IMG/VR virus record: IMGVR_UViG_3300027834_000005
Span: 248,001-312,000 of that record
Source: a virus
Length of the DNA: 64,000 nucleotides
Reading direction: 5' to 3' (one strand)
Numbering within the stretch: the stretch's first letter is position 1; each line of letters starts with the position of its first letter. A program made the translations under genes and the position numbers. Shown piece after piece: positions 50,226 through 57,309 of this stretch. The notes under the pieces were generated by a model. The model was not told the origin of the DNA. It saw only the letters and a program-made list of their open reading frames with translations, and searched no databases.

Positions 50226-50570
50226 ATGAAGACAATAATAGCCGGTAGTAGAGACAACGTAGGACCAGAACATTTATTTGAGGCATTTGACATAATAGAT
50301 TATGAAATTACTCAAGTGATATGCGGATGCGCCAGAGGTGCAGACACAATAGGTAAGGCATGGGCCGACCTAGAAGGCATACCATGCTTAGAAATGCCTG
50401 CGGACTGGGATCTACACGGAAAGAAAGCTGGATCTATTCGTAATGAAGAGATGGCGTTAGAAGCAGAAGCTCTCATCGCGTTGTGGGACGGAGTAAGCAC
50501 CGGCACGGCTAACATGATAAACATAGCAGAACGTCTTGGGCTTCATGTCACTGTGATATACACACAATAA
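50226..50570 (+). CDS. DUF2493/SLOG-type nucleotide-binding protein
   Basis: A 114-aa Rossmann-like protein. MKTIIAGSRD, VICGCARGADTIGKAWA and MPADWDLHGKKAGSIRNEEM match the YspA/DUF2493 family of the SLOG superfamily, which is often linked to nucleotide-derived signalling or DNA metabolism. A three-codon ORF (ATG at 50218) ends on its start codon, so translation may be coupled. Located behind an attenuator-like terminator. Confidence 0.85.
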   Translation: MKTIIAGSRDNVGPEHLFEAFDIIDYEITQVICGCARGADTIGKAWADLEGIPCLEMPADWDLHGKKAGSIRNEEMALEAEALIALWDGVSTGTANMINIAERLGLHVTVIYTQ

Positions 50571-50573
50571 TAT

Positions 50574-50602
50574 TTGACAACAACTTTAAAATAGAATAGT
50601 AT
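50574..50602 (+). promoter_or_regulatory. Sigma70-type promoter
   Basis: TTGACA, 17-bp spacer, TAGTAT; then CGGAG before the ATG at 50626. Confidence 0.75.
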
Positions 50603-50625
50603 TATGCTTCTTAACGGAGAATACT

Positions 50626-51861
50626 ATGTTAGCTTTTTTATTAATACTTATCCCATTCGCAGCATTCTTGATTGCGAAATTATGTTTTAACCACAAATTT
50701 AACTTCCAAGAGGTCGTGATCGGTATCATCATATGTGCTGCTTCTGCGATAGCCGTTCTTGAAGTATCTAAAAATGGCAAAATGGCTGACAGAGAGATCT
50801 GGAACGGCAAAGTTACCTCCAAACAACCAGAGAAACGCAATTGTCCCGTACCAGACTACGATGGCTGGACAGATGAGTACTCATCCTTCTGTAGTGCCCA
50901 TGATGATGAAGAGCGTATTGTTGGGTATGAGACAGTATGTGACTCTTATAATGATAGCGGCAGCTGCACAAGCTCACATGAAGAGCCAATCTATGAAACG
51001 TACTACCGTTATTACTTTAGATACGAACAGCGTTGGTATGTAAACTCCAATCTGGTTAGCTGGGAAGAACCACGCGTAGGCGGACGTTATAAGCAAGGTC
51101 TAAAAGAGCCTAAGAGCTGGACTATTGTCAAGATTAACGACCCTGTGAGTGTCACTAGGCCATATGACAACTACGTCAGAGCCGTACCAGAGAGCTTATT
51201 CAATAATAAGGAAGTAAAGAACGCACATAGCGCTAGTGTTCCGGCATACCCAACAGTTCACGGCAGATATAAAGTGAATCGTGTACTATCGGTGGGATAT
51301 AAAGGTAATATCGACAAAAATAAGCTAAATTATGAGCTTGGTAAGGCATTAGGGCGATTAAACCCTGCAAAACAGGTAAATGTCATCGTTATCCTAACTA
51401 GTATAGGTGATATGTCATTCCGACATGCCGTAGAGAACAAATGGCTTGGTGGTAAGAAAAACGACGCTATTATCTTCATTAGTTTAGACACTAACGGTGA
51501 TATATTGTGGACAGACCTAATGACATTCGGAAAAAATAAGTTTAATGGTATATATACTGCTAATTTAACTGGCGCAATCAGTGATATGGAAAATATTACT
51601 AAAGATAATCAAGGTGAGCTGGTAGGCACTATAGAGAACTTAACTGCCAAGCATTATGATCGACCTGCAATGAAAGAATACTTTTATTTAGTGAAGCATA
51701 TACAACCTTCTACCGGAGCGCTTATATTTGCATTCATATTAGACATTCTTATTTGCGTAGGGTTGTTATGGGCATTCAATAAGTACGACTTTGATCCGAT
51801 AGGCAACTCATACAGACACATTAAGTGGAAATTTAATAGACGTAGAAGATTTAGAAGATAA
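50626..51861 (+). CDS. Membrane protein with TPM-like domain
   Basis: A 411-aa protein with two N-terminal hydrophobic helices (~1-20 and 28-46), a cysteine-bearing extracytoplasmic region, a TPM-like domain (NVIVILTSIGDMSFRHAVEN, KNDAIIFISLDTNGDI) and a C-terminal TM helix (ALIFAFILDILICVGLLW) followed by an Arg-rich tail. TPM domains (YgcG-like) often accompany LemA proteins, and a LemA-like gene lies just downstream. Function in phage unknown; perhaps envelope remodelling or defence against superinfection. Confidence 0.6.
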   Translation: MLAFLLILIPFAAFLIAKLCFNHKFNFQEVVIGIIICAASAIAVLEVSKNGKMADREIWNGKVTSKQPEKRNCPVPDYDGWTDEYSSFCSAHDDEERIVGYETVCDSYNDSGSCTSSHEEPIYETYYRYYFRYEQRWYVNSNLVSWEEPRVGGRYKQGLKEPKSWTIVKINDPVSVTRPYDNYVRAVPESLFNNKEVKNAHSASVPAYPTVHGRYKVNRVLSVGYKGNIDKNKLNYELGKALGRLNPAKQVNVIVILTSIGDMSFRHAVENKWLGGKKNDAIIFISLDTNGDILWTDLMTFGKNKFNGIYTANLTGAISDMENITKDNQGELVGTIENLTAKHYDRPAMKEYFYLVKHIQPSTGALIFAFILDILICVGLLWAFNKYDFDPIGNSYRHIKWKFNRRRRFRR

Positions 51862-51874
51862 ACGGAGAAGGGAA

Positions 51875-52042
51875 ATGGAAATTATTTTAGCGATAATCGT
51901 ATTAAACGGAGCATTCTCAAAAACTATTGAGTATGATATGTCTAGTCTCGCCGAGTGTGAGAGTCACAAGGAAGAGTTAGTGGAGCGATTACGCAAAGAT
52001 AACTTCGTACTTTCTGCAAAATGCAAAATAGAAGGAAAATAG
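51875..52042 (+). CDS. Small secreted or membrane peptide
   Basis: A 55-aa protein (MEIILAIIVLNGAFSKTIEY) with a hydrophobic N-terminus resembling a signal sequence; the C-terminal half is charged with two Cys. GGAGAAGGGA precedes the ATG. It lies between the TPM and LemA-like genes. Confidence 0.6.
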   Translation: MEIILAIIVLNGAFSKTIEYDMSSLAECESHKEELVERLRKDNFVLSAKCKIEGK

Positions 52043-52043
52043 G

Positions 52044-52436
52044 ATGTCAAAAATATTAAGACTAAGTGAATGGATTAAAGGCCGTAAGAATAAAACCGAA
52101 ACTACACCTGCAAAGTATGCGAAAGGTGAAGAGAAGCCGGAGCCGGTGCAGGAACCGGAGTATTATTCAGCTATACATATACAACTGAAGAATAATAGAA
52201 CTCTAAACTTGGAGTTAAAAGTTGCGAAACCTGATGGTAAGTTTGGTGTTAGAGAGGCATGGTTGGATTTCATCAAATGGTATCACTGTAGAGAGTCATC
52301 TGAGGTATACACTTTTAAATATAGAGACGATACGTGTTGGACGTATCGATGCATAAAGAAATCAAACATTGAAGAGTACACCATTACTTCTAAAGAAATC
52401 AAACATTCGAAGAGTGCATCATTATTTCCAAAGTAA
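52044..52436 (+). CDS. Hypothetical protein
   Basis: A 130-aa protein with a basic N-terminus (LSEWIKGRKNKTE), a Pro/Glu linker and a globular C-terminus (YYSAIHIQLKNNRTLNLEL). Immediately after the 55-aa gene. No motif recognised. Confidence 0.6.
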   Translation: MSKILRLSEWIKGRKNKTETTPAKYAKGEEKPEPVQEPEYYSAIHIQLKNNRTLNLELKVAKPDGKFGVREAWLDFIKWYHCRESSEVYTFKYRDDTCWTYRCIKKSNIEEYTITSKEIKHSKSASLFPK

Positions 52437-52464
52437 AGAAAAGATGGGCTTTTAGATAAAAGTG

Positions 52465-52493
52465 TTGACGGTAAGTGTAAAAGATTATATAGT
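52465..52493 (+). promoter_or_regulatory. Sigma70-type promoter
   Basis: TTGACG, 17-bp spacer, TATAGT; CGGAG precedes the ATG at 52529. Confidence 0.75.
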
Positions 52494-52528
52494 GAACTCA
52501 TCAAATACATATCCCAACGGAGAAACAC

Positions 52529-53107
52529 ATGAAGCAATCAACAAAAACAACGCTAGCTATCGTAGTAACAGTATTGGTCTTAGTATTAGGTCCTATCATT
52601 GCATTTGGCGTAGCGTATATCGGGCATAAAGATACTGCAGTGGCAACTGAAGAAGGTATTGTAGGTCAATACAAGGCGGACGAGAACACATTGGCCCAGA
52701 TGTCATTGAAAGTAGTGGAAATGATGCAGGTAGCTAACTCACATACCGATGATATGGTGAAGTTAATTTCCGCAGCTATGAAAGGTAAGTATGGTGATGA
52801 CGGAGCAACGGCTAAGATGTTATGGTCGAATGAATCTACGCAGACTATTGATCCTTCTCTGAAGAAAGAAGTAATGCGTGCCATTAAAGGCGGACGTACT
52901 AACTTCGAGCAGATGCAGAATAACAGAATTGACATGTGTCGAGCGTATAAGACGACATTAAGACAGACAGTTAGTGGTTTCTTCTTATCACTGGCTAAGT
53001 TCCCCGAAATTGACTTGGCAACGTACTGTGAAATTGTAAGTTCATCTCATGCTCGTGAAGCTTTCGAGACGAAGATTGACAAAGGTTTAGATCTTAAGAA
53101 CCTATAG
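52529..53107 (+). CDS. LemA-like membrane protein
   Basis: A 192-aa protein with an N-terminal TM helix (AIVVTVLVLVLGPIIAFGVAY), then EEGIVGQYKADENTLAQMSLKVVEM and a long helical domain ending in LATYCEI, consistent with LemA (N-out helical bundle). LemA/TPM gene pairs are common in bacteria, and a TPM-like gene is 0.7 kb upstream. Function of the family is poorly known. A terminator follows. Confidence 0.65.
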   Translation: MKQSTKTTLAIVVTVLVLVLGPIIAFGVAYIGHKDTAVATEEGIVGQYKADENTLAQMSLKVVEMMQVANSHTDDMVKLISAAMKGKYGDDGATAKMLWSNESTQTIDPSLKKEVMRAIKGGRTNFEQMQNNRIDMCRAYKTTLRQTVSGFFLSLAKFPEIDLATYCEIVSSSHAREAFETKIDKGLDLKNL

Positions 53108-53124
53108 CACTTACTTTATGAACA

Positions 53125-53147
53125 AAAACCGCCTAGTGCGGTTTTTT
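53125..53147 (+). terminator. Rho-independent terminator
   Basis: AAAACCGC/GCGGTTTT stem with CTAGT loop and T-tract; closes the LemA-like unit. Confidence 0.9.
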
Positions 53148-53163
53148 ACGTGGAGAACAAAGA

Positions 53164-53658
53164 ATGAGATCTATAATCGTACTGTCCACATGGTGGGGCG
53201 GTAAAAAAATAGAAATGAAATGTAAATCGGTAGATATGGTTGGTATTGATGCGGATTACGTAGCCGCAGGATTACAGATTGATGTTGAAAATGATGGAAA
53301 AATGAGACATGGGAAAACTTTCGTACTGAAGGTGAGAAATATCGAAGAGGTAGATGGTGAGAACATAGACGACTTCGAGAATACATTACGAGGCCTGAAA
53401 AAATACGCCATGGTCTTGCATTCATTCAGGTCATATGAGAAAGAAGATTTCATTTGTAAGGAAGTGTATGCCAAAGACGATAGAGATGCTGAAAATCAGA
53501 CGTCGTATTGGTTAATAAATGAGGAATACGATAGCGGATGCTGGGTTGAAATAGAAACCAATGAAACTATAACCAAAAAACCGGAACGTATTCACCAGAC
53601 ATCTAAAAGTTATGTTCCTTGTTGGTGGTGCAAGCTTAAATCCTTTATATTTGGATAA
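53164..53658 (+). CDS. Hypothetical protein
   Basis: A 164-aa protein with a C-terminal CWWCKLKSFIFG motif (CxxC). TGGAG precedes the ATG at 53164. Read-through past the terminator or an unseen promoter would drive it. Unknown function. Confidence 0.6.
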   Translation: MRSIIVLSTWWGGKKIEMKCKSVDMVGIDADYVAAGLQIDVENDGKMRHGKTFVLKVRNIEEVDGENIDDFENTLRGLKKYAMVLHSFRSYEKEDFICKEVYAKDDRDAENQTSYWLINEEYDSGCWVEIETNETITKKPERIHQTSKSYVPCWWCKLKSFIFG

Positions 53659-53661
53659 GTC

Positions 53662-53690
53662 TTTACAAAAAAGTCGTGGTGTGGTAAAAT
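53662..53690 (+). promoter_or_regulatory. Sigma70-type promoter
   Basis: TTTACA, 17-bp spacer, TAAAAT followed by ACGC. Confidence 0.7.
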
Positions 53691-53724
53691 ACGCACCATA
53701 AAACATACCTAGAGCTTATTTATT

Positions 53725-53889
53725 ATGGAAGAAGACGTTATTGCAGAGTTAGAACGACATAAAAAGTTCATAGCTGGAATGTATGAAATATTATCTGCCG
53801 AAGGATACTTCGGTATAGCTACTCAGTGCGAAGAGCTTACTGAGAGCACAGAAAACTTAATTGAAAGACTAAAAAATGATAAACTTTGA
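53725..53889 (+). CDS. Small acidic helical protein
   Basis: A 54-aa protein (MEEDVIAELERHKKF, then CEELTESTENLIERLKN). It overlaps the exonuclease-like gene by 14 bp and follows a good promoter. Ribosome site is weak. Function unknown. Confidence 0.5.
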   Translation: MEEDVIAELERHKKFIAGMYEILSAEGYFGIATQCEELTESTENLIERLKNDKL

Positions 53890-54622
53890 TAATGTAACAA
53901 TAGTTAATACCGAAACAACTGGACTTGACTTCAAACAAGACCAAGTCATAGCATTATGCGTAGGATATAAGTCATCCACTGGTAAGTGGGATAATATGAC
54001 ATCTTATTGTAAAGCTGATGTTCCTATTACGCCAGAAATTTCATACCTACATGACATTACTGAAAGTATGTTAGGCGATAAGAGACTTCATGAGTTAGAT
54101 GGCGTTATACCTGACGTGAATGAATACGTTGTAATGTGTAATTCAACTTTTCATGCAGGCATGATTAACGGTAATGGCAGTAAAATGTTATCCGGTAAAA
54201 AATTGATATGCGTTAGTAGAATAAGTAAGAAGCTTGATGCGTTAGGTTTGGGCATGACTAATTATAAATTGCCATACTTGAATCATTTCTTCGGGGCGAA
54301 CATAAAAAGAAATGATTATGAAACCGACACTGCTATGCATAACGCCATCATAGGTAAAGTGTTCGAGAAGCAAGTAGAAATGATGAAGGCTTTAGGGCAG
54401 ATTCATGAATATAATCTTGAAGAGATCTATGAGTGGTTAGAAGCGCCTATTATATATGAAAATATGACGTTTGGTAAACATGTCGGTAAGCCTATGGTAG
54501 AAATACCTATTACTTACTGGACGTGGGCCTTAAGCAACATGGATTCATTGCAGGAAGATGGCGATAAGTACGATTCTGACTTAGCTGCCTCTGTGGCTGC
54601 CGCTTTAGATAAGATTCTATAG
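53876..54622 (+). CDS. DEDD-type exonuclease homolog, catalytically degenerate
   Basis: A 248-aa protein of DnaQ/ExoX type: motif I reads VNTETTGLD (N11 in place of Asp), motif II CNSTFHAG (H93 where Asp is expected), motif III TDTAMHNAIIG (no Asp at the usual distance after H155). A C-terminal MTFGKHVGKPMVEIPITYWTWAL matches the ExoX/DUF3820-like domain that binds DNA or partners. Three of four catalytic acids are missing, so nuclease activity is doubtful; it may bind DNA or decoy a host factor. Confidence 0.8.
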   Translation: MINFDNVTIVNTETTGLDFKQDQVIALCVGYKSSTGKWDNMTSYCKADVPITPEISYLHDITESMLGDKRLHELDGVIPDVNEYVVMCNSTFHAGMINGNGSKMLSGKKLICVSRISKKLDALGLGMTNYKLPYLNHFFGANIKRNDYETDTAMHNAIIGKVFEKQVEMMKALGQIHEYNLEEIYEWLEAPIIYENMTFGKHVGKPMVEIPITYWTWALSNMDSLQEDGDKYDSDLAASVAAALDKIL

Positions 54623-54961
54623 CGGAGTAGGAACATCTGGGGTATCTTGGACGAAATAGTCAGGGTCGAATCGTTGGTATTTGTCATGTGGCATACCAGC
54701 ATTAGCTTTAGCCTCTTCTCTTCCTCGATATCCAGCAGATTGCATATCACCTACGACTGGAGTAGAGGTCCAATCCTCTTCTTCGTTATCAACATCATCC
54801 GTGACTACGGGCGTGCCCCCTTTATTATCTTTGGCTTTCTTTTTAGCCTTAGATTCCTCTTCTTCTTTATAAGAAGATGATTCAGGGTTCAACTCAGCAT
54901 CCAATTCATTGGTGGCTGAAAAGTATTTGTCGTTTGTCTCGAAAAGTTCTATAAGTCTCAT
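54617..54961 (-). CDS. Putative capsid-targeted internal protein (minus strand)
   Basis: A 114-aa acidic protein starting MRLIELFE, then TNDKYFSA; the leader fits the capsid-targeting pattern with an L-F-E cut site. The middle is Lys/Glu-rich (EEEESKAKKKAKDNKGG) and the tail Asp/Pro-rich. GATAAATA lies five bases before the ATG, so the message would be leaderless. It converges on the exonuclease-like gene with a 6-bp overlap. A lone late gene in an early region. Confidence 0.6.
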   Translation of the reverse strand: MRLIELFETNDKYFSATNELDAELNPESSSYKEEEESKAKKKAKDNKGGTPVVTDDVDNEEEDWTSTPVVGDMQSAGYRGREEAKANAGMPHDKYQRFDPDYFVQDTPDVPTPL

Positions 54962-54966
54962 GCTAT

Positions 54967-54974
54967 TATTTATC
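54967..54974 (-). promoter_or_regulatory. Late-type promoter box GATAAATA (minus strand)
   Basis: GATAAATA, then ATAGC, then ATG on the minus strand; divergent from the sigma70-type promoter at 54982. Confidence 0.7.
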
Positions 54975-54981
54975 AAAAACA

Positions 54982-55010
54982 TTGACCTTATGTGGTCTTT
55001 GTAGTATAAT
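54982..55010 (+). promoter_or_regulatory. Sigma70-type promoter
   Basis: TTGACC, 17-bp spacer, TATAAT followed by ACACGC; AAAGGAG lies before the ATG at 55034. Confidence 0.8.
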
Positions 55011-55033
55011 ACACGCATTAAAGGAGAGCCACA

Positions 55034-55240
55034 ATGAAGAAAGATTATAAAATCAGTGACATCAGCCAAATAACCCGATATAATGGGTTCACTGAGATGC
55101 TCTTGCAAGAAGATTACAAGAAATTCAAAGAAGGTCAGTACTCTAGTGCCGTGTATGTTGCAGAACAAAAGCAGTTCTATGTGTATGGCGAGTTAACCTT
55201 CGAAAAAGTTAACGTAGATGAGAATCCATTCAATGATTAA
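55034..55240 (+). CDS. Hypothetical small protein
   Basis: A 68-aa protein (MKKDYKISDISQITRYNGF) with a strong promoter and AAAGGAG. Overlaps the next gene by 8 bp. Unknown. Confidence 0.65.
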   Translation: MKKDYKISDISQITRYNGFTEMLLQEDYKKFKEGQYSSAVYVAEQKQFYVYGELTFEKVNVDENPFND

Positions 55241-55520
55241 CGTAAACGGCATTGTAACCAACACAGACGCTATCGCTATAGACCCTTTGGAAGTATTTGT
55301 GCTCCTAACTATTAAAGCTTTAGTAGTAATCGACACTGAAAAGTTCGATGGTGCAGATAGTGTCGGTCTGGATATGAAAACAGACGAAGTTGTAGTTATT
55401 AAAGGTACAGGCGTTACACGTTATGGGCCTGATGATTTTGAATGTGAGTCTTATGATCGCATTGCCAACTTGTTAATCGGTAAACTTGAATTTTTAGAAG
55501 TAGCAAAAAATATTAGATGA
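55233..55520 (+). CDS. Hypothetical protein
   Basis: A 95-aa protein starting MINVNGIVTNTDAIA. A hydrophobic stretch (PLEVFVLLTIKALVVID) may be a buried helix. Ends just before the clpP promoter. Unknown. Confidence 0.55.
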   Translation: MINVNGIVTNTDAIAIDPLEVFVLLTIKALVVIDTEKFDGADSVGLDMKTDEVVVIKGTGVTRYGPDDFECESYDRIANLLIGKLEFLEVAKNIR

Positions 55521-55525
55521 TTATG

Positions 55526-55554
55526 TTGACACCAATATAAAAATCGAATAGAAT
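55526..55554 (+). promoter_or_regulatory. Sigma70-type promoter for clpP
   Basis: TTGACA, 17-bp spacer, TAGAAT; predicted start near 55561, ~31-nt leader to the clpP ATG. Gives clpP host-type expression. Confidence 0.8.
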
Positions 55555-55591
55555 TACAACTCAATACTTTCACTGACAAAAGAGAAAAAAC

Positions 55592-56236
55592 ATGAATACT
55601 CCATTATCTAGCTTAGTACCTATGGTCGTTGAACAAACCCCTAACGGCGAACGCTCTTACGATATCTTCTCACGTTTACTTAAAGAACGTATCATCTACG
55701 TAAGTGGTGAAGTCCATGACGGTATGGCTGATATTGTTACTGCGCAAATGATGTTCCTTGAAGCGGAAAATCCTGAAAGCGATATCAATATGTACATCAA
55801 TTCTCCTGGTGGTTCTGTTACTGCTGGCTTAGCCATCTATAACACCGCTCAATTTATCGAATGTGACGTGAAAACTATCGTTACTGGTCAAGCAGCATCA
55901 ATGGGTAGCTTCTTAGCTCAATCAGGTACTGCCGGTAAGCGTTTTGTAATGGGCGAATCACGTACTATGATCCATCGTGTTAGTGCCGGTACAGCCAACA
56001 CACAAGGTTCTATCCACGTTATGCGTGAAGAGTTGGAAGATATCAAACGTTCGGTTGAAGAAGGTGAGCGTTTGAACGAACGTTTGACTCAACTGTATGT
56101 TCAGCATAACTCTGTGGGTAAAACTTACGAAGAATTGTTCGAAACCATGCGTTACGACACGTTCTTATCAGCAGAAGATGCTGTTAAAGGCGGATTCGCT
56201 GACCGTGTAATCAGATCACGTGCCGACTTAACCTAA
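55592..56236 (+). CDS. clpP: ATP-dependent Clp protease proteolytic subunit ClpP
   Basis: A 214-aa ClpP with the catalytic triad S103 ([11 protein letters not shown]), H128 (MIHRVSAG) and D189 ([12 protein letters not shown]). [30 protein letters not shown] and [24 protein letters not shown] match the family closely; the N-terminal propeptide is a few residues. It should form a 14-mer degrading proteins fed by ClpX or host ClpA/ClpX. clpX and clpS lie ~10 kb upstream. Confidence 0.96.
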   Translation: MNTPLSSLVPMVVEQTPNGERSYDIFSRLLKERIIYVSGEVHDGMADIVTAQMMFLEAENPESDINMYINSPGGSVTAGLAIYNTAQFIECDVKTIVTGQAASMGSFLAQSGTAGKRFVMGESRTMIHRVSAGTANTQGSIHVMREELEDIKRSVEEGERLNERLTQLYVQHNSVGKTYEELFETMRYDTFLSAEDAVKGGFADRVIRSRADLT

Positions 56237-56296
56237 GTCTGTGCATAGGGGTGGCACAGGAGTGCTGCCCTTTATAATTTATATCAAGGAAGAAAA

Positions 56297-56707
56297 ATGA
56301 AAGACCAGAATATTTTAAAGAACTACACACATTTTGTTGACACACTTACTAGTGATGAAAGCACTAAATTTGAATCCTATATCGCACGTTTGACTCAATT
56401 GAATGAGCAAGGCTGTGATATTGCTAGATTGGACACAGCATCTCAAGGTATGTCGGCGGAAGCAGGCGAATTTGAAGAAGTTGTTAAGAAAATCAAGTAT
56501 CAGGGTAAAGAATACAACGAAGATAATATTTTCCACATGCAACGCGAGTTGGGTGATATCATTTTCTATTGGATCAACGCGTGTATGGCGTTAGATATCG
56601 ATCCGATCAAAGTTATAGAGATGAATGTCGAAAAGCTGGAAAGCAGATACCCAAGTGGATCATTCGACGTACATTTCAGTGAGAACAGGAAGGACGGTGA
56701 CGTGTGA
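56297..56707 (+). CDS. mazG: MazG-like nucleotide pyrophosphohydrolase
   Basis: A 136-aa protein. SAEAGEFEEVVKKIKYQGK (E-x-x-E-x-x-E) and RELGDIIFYWINACMALD (E-x-x-D) are the MazG metal-binding motifs. MazG proteins hydrolyse non-canonical or excess NTPs or alarmones; phage versions are common. GGAAG precedes the ATG. Follows clpP by 60 bp. Confidence 0.85.
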   Translation: MKDQNILKNYTHFVDTLTSDESTKFESYIARLTQLNEQGCDIARLDTASQGMSAEAGEFEEVVKKIKYQGKEYNEDNIFHMQRELGDIIFYWINACMALDIDPIKVIEMNVEKLESRYPSGSFDVHFSENRKDGDV

Positions 56708-57039
56708 GCGTAGTATTAATAACAACCACGGGCGAAGCTTTGCCCTTGGTATGTGTATCGAATATCTACGAGCGTGACCAAGAAACAGAAAGTTTTTTAG
56801 AGTTTAAATTGTCATGTAGTCTTTTTATGGAAGGCGATAATTACTTAACAGTTAAAACTATCCACGGTGAATACGCACAGATAGATGTTAGAGACATGCA
56901 TAACAGTAGAGTTCTATCCCCTCTTGGGCTGATAGGTTCTGAGTACATGTATGACGGAACTCTAAAGAATAATCTGTATTGTATGTGGGCAACACTCATA
57001 GAACAAGGTATTATACATACCAAACCAACCAAAGACTGA
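56704..57039 (+). CDS. Hypothetical protein
   Basis: A 111-aa protein starting GTG overlapping the mazG stop. Beta-rich (LEFKLSCSLFMEGDNYLTV). No family recognised. Confidence 0.6.
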   Translation: MSVVLITTTGEALPLVCVSNIYERDQETESFLEFKLSCSLFMEGDNYLTVKTIHGEYAQIDVRDMHNSRVLSPLGLIGSEYMYDGTLKNNLYCMWATLIEQGIIHTKPTKD

Positions 57040-57050
57040 CGGAGAATACC

Positions 57051-57290
57051 ATGAGTAATTCATTAGGCGGCGAACCAGTTACAAGACGTTTCGAAAAAAA
57101 ATGGAACGAATTCATTGATGACTTTTGTTATCGTGAACTTGGTAATAAAGGTGCCAATATCATGACGCCAGAAGACTTCATGTTCTTGAAGTTATCTTCG
57201 ACTGATGAAATTGTCGTGGAAAACGACGGAGTAAAACCACCTGACGGTTATGAAATCGGTAGTGATGGATATGCCAAGCGTACTTGGTAA
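57051..57290 (+). CDS. Hypothetical small protein
   Basis: A 79-aa protein (MSNSLGGEPVTRRFEKKWNE), with CGGAG five bases before the ATG. Acidic-basic mixed, with no known motif. Confidence 0.65.
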   Translation: MSNSLGGEPVTRRFEKKWNEFIDDFCYRELGNKGANIMTPEDFMFLKLSSTDEIVVENDGVKPPDGYEIGSDGYAKRTW

Positions 57291-57309
57291 AAACTTAGTA
57301 ACGGAAATA

